A stretch of 64,000 nucleotides of DNA from Muricomes intestini (GTDB taxonomy: Bacteria > Bacillota > Clostridia > Lachnospirales > Lachnospiraceae), in the NCBI RefSeq assembly GCF_004346165.1, contig NZ_SLZZ01000003.1, positions 1-64,000 on the forward strand. The letters run 5' to 3'. The notes beneath the pieces are model-generated. The model searched no databases. It was not told the DNA's origin and saw only the letters and a list, made by a program, of their open reading frames with translations. A program made the position numbers and the translations under genes. Of this stretch, positions 17,209 through 24,448 are shown piece by piece; the first letter of the stretch is position 1; every line of letters begins with the position of its first letter.

Positions 17209-18381
17209 CTATTCAATCACATTACATCCATCAATAATATAATTCCAGGACGGGGCGGATTGATCAACCTGTTCTTTATAGTAATCACCTTCAGCAACTT
17301 CAATTTTCTCACCGTCCGGATTTGTTCCTGTCAGAGGACCTGCAAACACCTGAAGTTTTCCTGATTTAATTTCTTCTGCCGCTTTGTCAATTGCTTCCTG
17401 GGTTCCCTCTGCAGCAATGTCTGTATTTAAGGGTGACAGATAAACCGCATTGTCGGCCAGACCTTTACACCAGTCGACCGGAATCTCCTTGCCATCTATT
17501 ACATCCTTTACTGCTTCTGTCACATAAATACCCCAGTCGATACGGGCTGAAATTAGGGAAGCCTTTGGTGCTGCCTCAATCATATCATTGTTATATCCAA
17601 CCTGATACGCACCGTACTCTTCCGCCGTCGTTGCAGGAGCTGTGGAATCAGAGTGCTGTGAGATCACATCACATCCGCGCTCTATCAGAGCCTTTGCAAC
17701 CTGAGACTCTATCGTCGGGTCATTCCATGAGTTTGTATACATAATATCCATTGTCACATCTGGATTTACACTTTTGGCTCCCAGGTAAAAAGAAGTATAT
17801 CCGCTGATAACCTCTGCAAACGGGAACGCTGCAACGTAACCGAGGTGATTACTTTCCGTCTTCAGACCGGCAGCAATACCTGCAAGATAACGTGCTTCAT
17901 AGATAGACGCAAAATAGTTATGCATATTGTCCAGCCCGGAGTCCTTTGCCTGATAGCCTGTAGCATGGCAGAACTGTATATCCGGATACTCTGATGCAAC
18001 CTCTTTTACATAATCTTCAAAACCGAAGCTTGTTGCAAATATAATATTGCATCCTGCATCTACGAGTTCTCTTAAAGCCGTGTCACACTCTGCACCTTCA
18101 GGTACGTTAAACTTATTGATAATCTGATCGTCGCTTATTCCTAAGGTCTTCTGCATTTCTTTGGTGCCCAGATCGTGATTGTATGTATAACCCATGTCAC
18201 TTGCATCGGATACATGTACAAATCCAATCTTGATGTCTTCTTTTGCGATGCCTGCCGATGCTTCTTTCTTCTTGTCACCGGAATCAGCGCTGCCTGTCTC
18301 TGCAGCCGGTTTTCCGCAGCCGGCCAGCATACTGACAGCCATGGCTGCACACAGCAATGTGCTTAAAATCTTCTTCTTCAT
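17209..18381 (-). CDS. BMP-family basic membrane lipoprotein, nucleoside-binding protein of ABC importer
   Basis: A 390-residue extracellular binding lipoprotein. The signal peptide MKKKILSTLLCAAMAVSML is followed by the lipobox LAGC and a short acidic linker. The mature part has the BMP pattern: IKIGFVHVSDASDMGYTYNH, then NIIFATSFGFEDYVKEVA near residue 130, and GCDVISQHSDSTAPATT near 245. The ATG at 18381 with GGGAGGG upstream is chosen; an 18-codon upstream extension would disrupt the signal peptide. It is the promoter-proximal gene of the operon, with a strong sigma-A promoter and a leader hairpin in front and an attenuator hairpin behind. Confidence 0.92.
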   Translation of the reverse strand: MKKKILSTLLCAAMAVSMLAGCGKPAAETGSADSGDKKKEASAGIAKEDIKIGFVHVSDASDMGYTYNHDLGTKEMQKTLGISDDQIINKFNVPEGAECDTALRELVDAGCNIIFATSFGFEDYVKEVASEYPDIQFCHATGYQAKDSGLDNMHNYFASIYEARYLAGIAAGLKTESNHLGYVAAFPFAEVISGYTSFYLGAKSVNPDVTMDIMYTNSWNDPTIESQVAKALIERGCDVISQHSDSTAPATTAEEYGAYQVGYNNDMIEAAPKASLISARIDWGIYVTEAVKDVIDGKEIPVDWCKGLADNAVYLSPLNTDIAAEGTQEAIDKAAEEIKSGKLQVFAGPLTGTNPDGEKIEVAEGDYYKEQVDQSAPSWNYIIDGCNVIE

Positions 18382-18404
18382 AATCTTGCCCTCCCAAAAA
18401 AATT

Positions 18405-18444
18405 GGCTACCCATATCAGAAATACATTCCGTCATTGGATAGCC
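18405..18444 (-). promoter_or_regulatory. leader hairpin with U-tract before the BMP gene
   Basis: On the minus strand GGCTATCC (18444-18437) can pair with GGGTAGCC (18412-18405), an 8-bp stem with one wobble, directly followed by AATTTTTTT. It begins a few bases after the predicted transcription start and ends just before the ribosome site. It could attenuate transcription; the large loop matches no riboswitch I recognise. Confidence 0.45.
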
Positions 18445-18457
18445 CGTCTATATTTAA

Positions 18458-18486
18458 ATATTACACTGGGATAATAAATAAGTCAA
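18458..18486 (-). promoter_or_regulatory. sigma-A promoter of the nucleoside ABC operon
   Basis: Reading the minus strand, TTGACT (18486-18481), exactly 17 nt, then TAATAT (18463-18458). It lies about 77 nt before the BMP start codon. Confidence 0.75.
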
Positions 18487-18540
18487 TACCTCCCGGCTTG
18501 TTTTTGACAAACTTTATTTATTTTTGCTTCTTAATAATAT

Positions 18541-18957
18541 TTACCACCCCTTATAAAAATAGATAAGAGCCCCCACGCCCTTTCCTACTGCAATACTTAA
18601 TATAAACGCTGAGATATACCGGACCATCTTCAGCCTCCGTACAAAAATCGGGAACAAATTTAGTATTTCGGCCAGAGCCATAGCCCAGCATCCGACAAAA
18701 ATACCGCTCACAAGACCAAATATGGGGAGTATCCAACTCCCATGGGAAATGTGTATCTGAAATATGGAAATCAGATTTCCCACAATGCCGCCCAGCGCCA
18801 CACAGTCTTCATACAGCAGTATCTTATCCGCCGTGTGAGTGCGGTCCGCAAAGTCAGCAGCTATTCCAAGCTCTATGATAAATGAAAATAATCCCCCTGC
18901 AACGATCAATCCGCCGCTAATTCCGATGACTGCCAGTATGATTTGATTTACCCACAT
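18541..18957 (-). CDS. spoVAB: stage V sporulation protein AB
   Basis: A 138-residue membrane protein of the SpoVA group, accessory to dipicolinic acid transport. It opens directly with a hydrophobic helix (NQIILAVIGISGGLIVAGG). It continues with LLYEDCVALGGIVGNLISIF and then FGLVSGIFVGCWAMALAEIL, near residues 65-115, the typical SpoVAB pattern. The ATG at 18957 is preferred because GGAGCAGGA precedes it and family members start right at the first helix. An ATG at 18984 in the same frame is possible. The gene overlaps the end of spoVAA by 41 nt, so translation is coupled. Confidence 0.88.
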   Translation of the reverse strand: MWVNQIILAVIGISGGLIVAGGLFSFIIELGIAADFADRTHTADKILLYEDCVALGGIVGNLISIFQIHISHGSWILPIFGLVSGIFVGCWAMALAEILNLFPIFVRRLKMVRYISAFILSIAVGKGVGALIYFYKGW

Positions 18958-19582
18958 CCAGTTCCTGCTCCCTTCTTGATGCATCTTCCACTAAAGTAGT
19001 CTGTATGTCGTTTTCATATAGCCGCATCTGCACTTCCATGGGCGTTGGATCCACCGTAAAACGCTTTTTCCCGAAATGATTAAAAAATACAAGAATTCCT
19101 ATGGTAAGTCCTATGGAATAAGTAACCTCCAATATAGTAAAACCATCAGATGTACTTCCGGTCACATATTTATAAATCTGTGAAAAGAGCTTTGGCACAG
19201 ACACATCGTTATTAAATGTCATAATGGCAAAAGCAGATCCACAGAACGTAATCAAAGCTACAAAGGCAGTTTTTATAATATGCCAGAGCATACCTGGAGT
19301 CTTCTGCTCCTCATAAGTTACAATAATATCCTGTTCACCCATATTTTGGATCTCCAGGCCCGGATACTCTGCATGAATACAGGCAATAATTTTTAGTATG
19401 GAAATAACAAACCGCTGTTTTCCCTTATCCGGTATTTTCATTATTTTTAGTGCCTTTAATTTGGGAACAATATCTTTGTTGCTGCACTCAAGCGATACAA
19501 TATCACTCAGGGTAATATCCGTTTTTTGTACCTCAACATCCCTGTCACCTTTTAAATACACCGTATCGTGACTAACAGCCAT
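18917..19582 (-). CDS. spoVAA: stage V sporulation protein AA
   Basis: A 221-residue membrane-associated protein of the SpoVA system. The N-terminal soluble domain starts DTVYLKGDRDVEVQKTDITL. Two to three hydrophobic segments follow, around residues 100-120 and 150-165. A YSIGLTIGILVFFNHFGKK segment leads into FTVDPTPMEVQMRLYENDI, typical of SpoVAA. GAGGGTGG precedes the ATG. It overlaps the preceding 53-codon ORF by 11 nt and the following spoVAB by 41 nt. The C-terminal tail is polar and a little longer than in B. subtilis. Confidence 0.9.
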   Translation of the reverse strand: MAVSHDTVYLKGDRDVEVQKTDITLSDIVSLECSNKDIVPKLKALKIMKIPDKGKQRFVISILKIIACIHAEYPGLEIQNMGEQDIIVTYEEQKTPGMLWHIIKTAFVALITFCGSAFAIMTFNNDVSVPKLFSQIYKYVTGSTSDGFTILEVTYSIGLTIGILVFFNHFGKKRFTVDPTPMEVQMRLYENDIQTTLVEDASRREQELDVGKSNHTGSHRN

Positions 19583-19733
19583 AATATTCCACCCTCGGCC
19601 CCCGGATCAAAGTACCTTCACTATTTCTGACAGGTGTACTCCCATTGAAATAGTAATAAAGAATACCAATTACAACTGCCGCCAGTACAATGCTAAACAG
19701 ACAAATGCGGATTTTTCTTTTTCCATCTTCCAT
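19572..19733 (-). CDS. small single-pass membrane protein upstream of spoVAA
   Basis: A 53-residue ORF read from the minus strand: basic MEDGKRKIRICL, a hydrophobic helix FSIVLAAVVIGILYYYF (residues about 13-29), and a short outside tail ending in Gly-Cys. It overlaps spoVAA by 11 nt, with the spoVAA ATG lying within its last codons, which argues for coupled translation and a real gene. AGGAAAGG and TTAGG stand upstream of its ATG. A sigma-G-like promoter 56 nt before it suggests forespore expression. I do not recognise the family. It might be a small SpoVA accessory protein. Confidence 0.6.
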   Translation of the reverse strand: MEDGKRKIRICLFSIVLAAVVIGILYYYFNGSTPVRNSEGTLIRGPRVEYYGC

Positions 19734-19788
19734 GACTGTACCTAACCTTTCCTCGCATAATGATGGAATTGCTGCTCCATCTCAAGGT

Positions 19789-19817
19789 TAGTATTTGAAC
19801 TTTTTTATAAATTATGC
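19789..19817 (-). promoter_or_regulatory. candidate sigma-G promoter for the small ORF-spoVAA-spoVAB group
   Basis: Minus strand: GCATA (19817-19813), 17 nt, then AATACTA (19795-19789). This matches gHATR fully and six of seven bases of CATWHTA, with the same spacing as the site before spoVAC. It lies in the 123-nt gap after sigF. Confidence 0.55.
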
Positions 19818-19856
19818 GTAACTATTCAGGAGGACAGAATTATTTACAAACAGCCC

Positions 19857-20576
19857 TTAACAATTACAGGTTTTCCGCATACTCTCAATAATCCTTTTTT
19901 CCATTCTGGATACCTGCACCTGAGAAATTCCCATCCTTTTCCCGACTTGAGACTGCGTCTCTTCTGCAAAATACCGAAGGTAAATCAGCTGACGTTCTTC
20001 CTTGTCCAGGCTTTCCAGCAGTTGTGCAAGCAGCATACGGTCCAGTATCTTCTCTTCTTTTCTCTCTTTTTCCTCCAGCTTGTCCACAAGGCAAATTTCA
20101 TTTCCCTCTTTCTGATGGATTGGCTTGTACAAAGAATCTACTTCGCCTCCTGCTTCCATTGCCTGGACAATTTCTTCTCGATCCACCCCCATAATTTCTG
20201 CCAGTTCATCTAGGGTTGGTTCTCTTCCTAGCCTGCCTACCAGCTCTTCTCTCGTTTGAAAGATTTTATAAGAAAGTTCTTTCAAGGACCGGCTCACTTT
20301 TATCATTCCGTCATCCCTCAAAAAACGTTTAATCTCTCCTGATATCATGGGTACTGCGTATGTGGAAAATTTCACCTCATAAGACAGATCAAATTTATCA
20401 ATGGCCTTAAGCAGGCCGATACTTCCAATCTGAAATAAATCCTCCGCTTCAGTCCCTCTTCCATAAAACCTTTTCACTACACACCATACCAGCCCTACAT
20501 TTTCTTCTACTAATTGTTCTCTCGCTTCTTTATCCCCATCGTGTGATTTCTTAATTAAAGCGATTGTGTGGTCCAT
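19857..20576 (-). CDS. sigF: RNA polymerase sporulation sigma factor SigF
   Basis: The first forespore-specific sigma factor, 239 residues. Region 2 reads AEDLFQIGSIGLLKAIDKFD and then VKFSTYAVPMISGEIKRFLRD, highly typical of the SigF/SigG group. Region 3 contains GREPTLDELAEIMGVDREEI. Region 4 ends with SQVGKRMGISQVQVSRMEKR, the -35-binding HTH. The start overlaps the end of spoIIAB by 22 nt. Its activity is held by SpoIIAB and released by SpoIIAA, both encoded just upstream. SigG shares motifs, but the spoIIA context settles the call. Confidence 0.97.
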   Translation of the reverse strand: MDHTIALIKKSHDGDKEAREQLVEENVGLVWCVVKRFYGRGTEAEDLFQIGSIGLLKAIDKFDLSYEVKFSTYAVPMISGEIKRFLRDDGMIKVSRSLKELSYKIFQTREELVGRLGREPTLDELAEIMGVDREEIVQAMEAGGEVDSLYKPIHQKEGNEICLVDKLEEKERKEEKILDRMLLAQLLESLDKEERQLIYLRYFAEETQSQVGKRMGISQVQVSRMEKRIIESMRKTCNC

Positions 20577-21010
20577 AGCTCCCTTCCTTTTCCGATGGTT
20601 TTTTTCATCCTTACTGTGGTTCCTTTCCCCAGCTCTGACTCAACTTCCACCTGGTCCATAAAGGCCTCCATAAAGGCGAATCCCATCCCGGAACGCTCCA
20701 GTTCAGGCTTACTGGTATACAAGGGCGTCATAGCCTGTTCCACGTCCTCTATCCCTACACCACTGTCTCTTACTTCCACCGTAAATTGCTGCCCTTCTAT
20801 CCTGCAGCGGATGGAAACCTTATGTATCTCATTTTCATACCCGTGAATGACAGAATTTGTTACTGCCTCAGACACTGCTGTCTTCACATCCGACACCTCT
20901 TCTACTGTGGGATTTAATTGAGTCATAAAGGATGCTACAGCCACTCTTGCAAATCCCTCATTGGATGAAAAGCTGTCAAAAATAATCTCCATTTCATTTG
21001 TGTTTTTCAT
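20555..21010 (-). CDS. spoIIAB: anti-sigma F factor SpoIIAB (serine kinase)
   Basis: A 151-residue GHKL-type ATPase that binds SigF and phosphorylates SpoIIAA. N-box residues are in VKTAVSEAVTNSVIHGYEN (about 43-60), the G1 box in VEVRDSGVGIED (about 78-89), and the G2 box in ERSGMGFAFMEAFMD (about 104-118). It overlaps spoIIAA by 4 nt (ATGA-type) and sigF by 22 nt. Length and motifs are as in other spore formers. Confidence 0.96.
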   Translation of the reverse strand: MKNTNEMEIIFDSFSSNEGFARVAVASFMTQLNPTVEEVSDVKTAVSEAVTNSVIHGYENEIHKVSIRCRIEGQQFTVEVRDSGVGIEDVEQAMTPLYTSKPELERSGMGFAFMEAFMDQVEVESELGKGTTVRMKKTIGKGRELWTTQSL

Positions 21011-21321
21011 ACTTCGTCCTCCTCATATATCTGCATTATTTTTGTCATTCCTGACATAGTCAGAATTTTTTTAATTCTTGCATTCGCATGCACTGCCCAG
21101 ATTTCTCCACCCAGCAGACGGACAATCCGATATCTTCCCATAATCACTCCGATTCCCGAGCTGTCCATAAAATCCGTCATCTCAAAATCAAAAATCACAA
21201 ACTTAATATGATTGCGTTCAATTAATGTGTCTGCATTTTTTCTCATATCTTCTGCGTTGTGATGATCCACCTCCCTGGGCAGATAAATAGTCAGGCAGTT
21301 TTCCTGCACCTGATACTTCAT
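21007..21321 (-). CDS. spoIIAA: anti-anti-sigma factor SpoIIAA
   Basis: A 104-residue STAS-domain protein that, when unphosphorylated, frees SigF from SpoIIAB. The phosphorylated serine lies in DFMDSSGIGVIMGRYR around residue 55. GGAGGAGG precedes the ATG at 21321. It is the first gene of the operon. I looked for a sigma-H promoter in the 150 nt upstream and did not find a convincing one. Confidence 0.96.
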   Translation of the reverse strand: MKYQVQENCLTIYLPREVDHHNAEDMRKNADTLIERNHIKFVIFDFEMTDFMDSSGIGVIMGRYRIVRLLGGEIWAVHANARIKKILTMSGMTKIMQIYEEDEV

Positions 21322-21421
21322 ATTACTCCTCCTCCATGCTTTTACAGTTTCTGTTTAGGACATGTGAAACGCTCCCCGTCCGTCTGTCCTGTTCTTTCCG
21401 TACTCTTTTTAATATCAGAAA

Positions 21422-21447
21422 AGGATATGTAAACTCTTACATATCCT
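21422..21447 (-). terminator. terminator of the valS-TPR operon
   Basis: AGGATATGTAA and TTACATATCCT form a perfect 11-bp stem with a 4-nt loop, followed on the minus strand by TTTTCTGATATT. It lies 28 nt after the TPR gene stop and before the spoIIA operon. Confidence 0.8.
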
Positions 21448-21474
21448 CATCTTGCGTATATCAGCAGAAGTCTT

Positions 21475-22908
21475 CTACTGACCGTCTGTACTTTCATCTG
21501 CTGCAGCTGTGCCATCACCTGCTGCAGCTGTGCCGTCATCTTCCGTGGCTGTGCCGTCGTCCTCTGACGTATTGTCTGTCTGCGTATCTGTGCCCTGTGA
21601 AATTGTATTTAAAGCATTCTGTGCTTCCTGTGCATTCTCTGTATCCGGAAATAATTCAACAACACGTTTCAGATAAGTTAAAGCATTGTCATTATCCCCA
21701 TTTCGCTGATATGCGAGTCCCAGATTCAGCAGCGCTCCTCCGTCGTCATAATTTTCATCCATCTTTACAACCTTTCCCAGAGAAGATATGGCGGTATCGT
21801 AATTTGCAACATTTAAAGATTCCACTCCCCCAGAATATAGGATATCACACGCAGAAGGGAAAATACTTGCGGAAAGTTCATCATACATTTGTTGTCCGCC
21901 TTCTCCCAGAGCATCTCTATTTACATTCAAAAGCGCATCCGCCATTACATCATAGGTGTAGCTTCCTGAATTGTACTGACTGGATACTGCCATCAAATTT
22001 TCATAACTTTCAGATGTACTCGCCGCATTCTTAGCATTGGCTGCTGCGTCTGCGTCATTCTGACGGTACTGATCCAGCGTCCTTGTCTGGGCACTGACCT
22101 GTGCTTCCAACGCATTAATACGCTCACTGTACTCAACAACCTGCTTATTCACACTGTCCGCCTTTGACCTACTCACCGCCGGTGCTATAAGAAACCATAC
22201 AATTGCAGCTCCGATTACAGCACCTACTATAATATTCATCACAGTAAATTTCGCAGTCAGTGCCTTAATTCCCCCGTTCCTGGGCTGAATAATCGTCTCG
22301 TTTCCCAGGCTGTATTCCACTGCCTCTTCCTTCCCGGGTCTTTCAGCATTTGCCTTTTTCCCTCGGAGATTTGCCATCTCATGCATATAACGAAGAGTCA
22401 TATCGTTGGTTGTATCCATTTTTCTGGCAATCCGCAGTACCTGTCTTGCCTTGGCATATTGTTCCGTATGCAGGTAAAGCAATGCAAGCAGCTGATATGC
22501 CTTTAAAAATGAAGGGTGGGCTGCCACAACCTTCTTCAGCTGAATAATCGCCAGATCTTCTCCGTTCTGGCTGCAATACACAAGACACTGATTATATCTT
22601 TTTACAGCCTGATTAATGGTCTCCAGTTCAACGGCTGATTTCTGGACTTTATTTATAAAGTAGTCAGCTATATTATCTCTTGGCCTTAAGTTCTTGCTGA
22701 TAATCCATTCGACCAGACCTTCTGTAACCTCCCCCCGCCCATAATAAACAAGGCCCAAAAGATTTCTGGCGGCAATATTTTCTCTATTATATTGTAAACT
22801 CCGCCTAAGGGAAACAATTGCACCGGACATATCCTTTATCTGTGCTTTCCTCAGGCCATCATTATACCAGTGATTAGACTGATATAAGATTTTCTTCGCA
22901 TAGTCCAT
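21475..22908 (-). CDS. TPR-repeat membrane protein
   Basis: A 477-residue protein with TPR repeats on both sides of one membrane helix. Residues about 1-175 form cytoplasmic TPRs (YNDGLRKAQIKDMSGAIVSL, NLLGLVYYGRGEVTEGLVEW, AYQLLALLYLHTEQYAKARQ). A hydrophobic segment follows at about 222-245 (MNIIVGAVIGAAIVWFLIAP), then a coiled-coil stretch (VEYSERINALEAQVSAQ). The outer part has further TPRs (LLNLGLAYQRNGDNDNALTY). The last 45 residues are low-complexity and acidic, with repeats of DDGTA/GDGTA. The function is unknown; it may scaffold envelope proteins. It is last in the operon after folC and a small ORF. Confidence 0.8.
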   Translation of the reverse strand: MDYAKKILYQSNHWYNDGLRKAQIKDMSGAIVSLRRSLQYNRENIAARNLLGLVYYGRGEVTEGLVEWIISKNLRPRDNIADYFINKVQKSAVELETINQAVKRYNQCLVYCSQNGEDLAIIQLKKVVAAHPSFLKAYQLLALLYLHTEQYAKARQVLRIARKMDTTNDMTLRYMHEMANLRGKKANAERPGKEEAVEYSLGNETIIQPRNGGIKALTAKFTVMNIIVGAVIGAAIVWFLIAPAVSRSKADSVNKQVVEYSERINALEAQVSAQTRTLDQYRQNDADAAANAKNAASTSESYENLMAVSSQYNSGSYTYDVMADALLNVNRDALGEGGQQMYDELSASIFPSACDILYSGGVESLNVANYDTAISSLGKVVKMDENYDDGGALLNLGLAYQRNGDNDNALTYLKRVVELFPDTENAQEAQNALNTISQGTDTQTDNTSEDDGTATEDDGTAAAGDGTAAADESTDGQ

Positions 22909-22930
22909 CTATGGTCACCATTGTCTTTCC

Positions 22931-23065
22931 TTATTTCGTCTGATCCATAACTTCTCTCAGGAGGTCAGTCATATCCGACAAATCTTCCTGATACACTGCA
23001 TTCTCAATGTCTTCTACTTCCAGACTTGGTTTGAACTTCTTAAGTTCCTCTTCGTAATCCAACAT
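22931..23065 (-). CDS. small acidic hypothetical protein between folC and the TPR gene
   Basis: A 44-residue ORF read directly: MLDYEEELKKFKPSLEVEDI, then acidic helix-forming sequence to DLLREVMDQTK. GGAG lies eight bases before the ATG at 23065; an in-frame ATG at 23071 is too close to it. It is followed 22 nt later by the TPR gene. The ribosome site abuts the 96-bp repeat that forms the end of folC. No family recognised, but position, ribosome site and coding-like composition support a gene. Confidence 0.6.
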   Translation of the reverse strand: MLDYEEELKKFKPSLEVEDIENAVYQEDLSDMTDLLREVMDQTK

Positions 23066-23078
23066 ATTCATATCTCCT

Positions 23079-23174
23079 GCTTATGCTGCTTAGGCTTGGT
23101 CTTTTCAAGCCTTAGCCGCAAAGTACAACCTGCTGGCTTAGTGAGGTCCTTTCGAACTTAGCAGCATGGTTGTT
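23079..23174 (-). repeat. 96-bp two-hairpin repeat, copy A
   Basis: This copy is identical over 96 nt to copy C (31246-31341) and differs by one base from copy B (31146-31241). On the minus strand it can fold as hairpin 1, ACAACC(A)TGCTG with CAGCAGGTTGT, and hairpin 2, GCGGCTAAGGCTTG with CAAGCCTAAGCAGC around an AAAAGAC loop. It lies across the 3' end of folC and provides its last codons and stop. Confidence 0.9.
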
Positions 23175-24448
23175 TCGCTAATTATCAGTTCCAACTCTCC
23201 CGCCAGGTAGAGGGAGCCCAGGCAGTATATTTCCCTGTCCCTCTGACGTTCTAGTACATATTGAAGTGCTTCCCTGGCAGACTCCTTTATAATAACAGGC
23301 TTATCTGTATGTCTGTTGAAAATGTTCTGCAGTTCGTCCATAGACGCTCCGCGCTCATTCTCAATCCGGGTAAGCACATAAAAATCCGTCTTTAATTCCT
23401 TGCACAGACAGGCAATCATTTCTTCATAATTTTTATCGCGTACTACAGAAAACAATACAATATTTTCCTTCTTCTGCATCTGCACACTCCTGACGAAATT
23501 TTCCACTGCGCTGACATTATGTGCACCATCCACATAGACACCCGGAAGAATTTCTTCCATACGTCCTGCCCACTTTACCTGGCTAAGCACTTCTCTCCAG
23601 GCATCTGTCTTACCGTCACTGCCAAAGATAAAACGCATAATCTCCATGGCCAGCATCGCATTGCCCGGCTGATAAGTCCCTATATTGTTTAATGTCCATG
23701 CTGTATTTCCATAATACGCATTTGCGCAGGAAAATGCAATATGTTTATCCCTGATTCCCAGAATTTCGTACGCGTCTTTCCCTATTTTTTTACATGGCGC
23801 TCCCCGCATATCTGCCTCATTTTCAATTACCCGGTTACTTTTTTCGCAGGTGTCAGAGTAGAAAACCGGTACACCCGGCTTTATGATTCCCGCCTTTTCA
23901 AACGCAATCTTTTCTACAGTATCTCCTAGTATTTCCGTGTGATCCAGGCCTATGGAAGTAATCGCTGTCGCCAGAGGTTTTTCAATGGAATTAGTGGCAT
24001 CCAGGCGCCCTCCAAGCCCGGTCTCCAGCACAATATACTCCACACCTGTCCTTGCAAATGCCGTCATTGCCATTCCAAACAGGAACTCAAAAAAGGTGGG
24101 ATGAGGAAGTCCTGCTTCCTGCATTTTTTCAGTTATATCAAGTACATATTCGAACAATTGGAGAAACGTCTCATCCGAAACCTGTTTTCCGTTTATAACA
24201 ATTCTCTCATTCATTTTTATCAGATGGGGCGAAACAAATAATCCCACCGTCTTTTTCTGAGCCAACAACATAGTACTTAAATAGACACACACAGACCCTT
24301 TGCCATTGGTCCCTGCTACATGGAGAATCTTGCGCTCTTTCTGTGGATTTCCGAGATATTCCAAAAACCTGCTGATATGTTCCGGTTTATTTTTTTTTGT
24401 AAACTTCGGGATGTTCAGAATGTATCTCGTTGCTTCTTCGTATGTCAC
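23138..24448 (-). CDS. folC: folylpolyglutamate synthase / dihydrofolate synthase
   Basis: It adds glutamate to folates and may also make dihydrofolate from dihydropteroate. The P-loop HVAGTNGKGSVCVYLSTM lies near residue 45, followed by LFVSPHLIKMNERI. ILETGLGGRLDATN-type sequence is near 145 (VLETGLGGRLDATNSIEKP), TSIGLDHTEILGDTVEKIA near 165, and DGAHNVSAVENF near 315. At 436 residues it is a normal length. The final TTMLLSSKGPH and the TAA stop are encoded inside the 96-bp repeat, so the natural C-terminus has been replaced or extended. It overlaps the preceding sulfatase gene by 4 nt. Confidence 0.93.
   Translation of the reverse strand: MTYEEATRYILNIPKFTKKNKPEHISRFLEYLGNPQKERKILHVAGTNGKGSVCVYLSTMLLAQKKTVGLFVSPHLIKMNERIVINGKQVSDETFLQLFEYVLDITEKMQEAGLPHPTFFEFLFGMAMTAFARTGVEYIVLETGLGGRLDATNSIEKPLATAITSIGLDHTEILGDTVEKIAFEKAGIIKPGVPVFYSDTCEKSNRVIENEADMRGAPCKKIGKDAYEILGIRDKHIAFSCANAYYGNTAWTLNNIGTYQPGNAMLAMEIMRFIFGSDGKTDAWREVLSQVKWAGRMEEILPGVYVDGAHNVSAVENFVRSVQMQKKENIVLFSVVRDKNYEEMIACLCKELKTDFYVLTRIENERGASMDELQNIFNRHTDKPVIIKESAREALQYVLERQRDREIYCLGSLYLAGELELIISETTMLLSSKGPH

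Noticed and set aside
21322-21474. Sigma-H promoter before spoIIAA
   Set aside because: I expected one but found no sequence with both an AGGAWWT-type -35 and a GAAT-type -10 at correct spacing.
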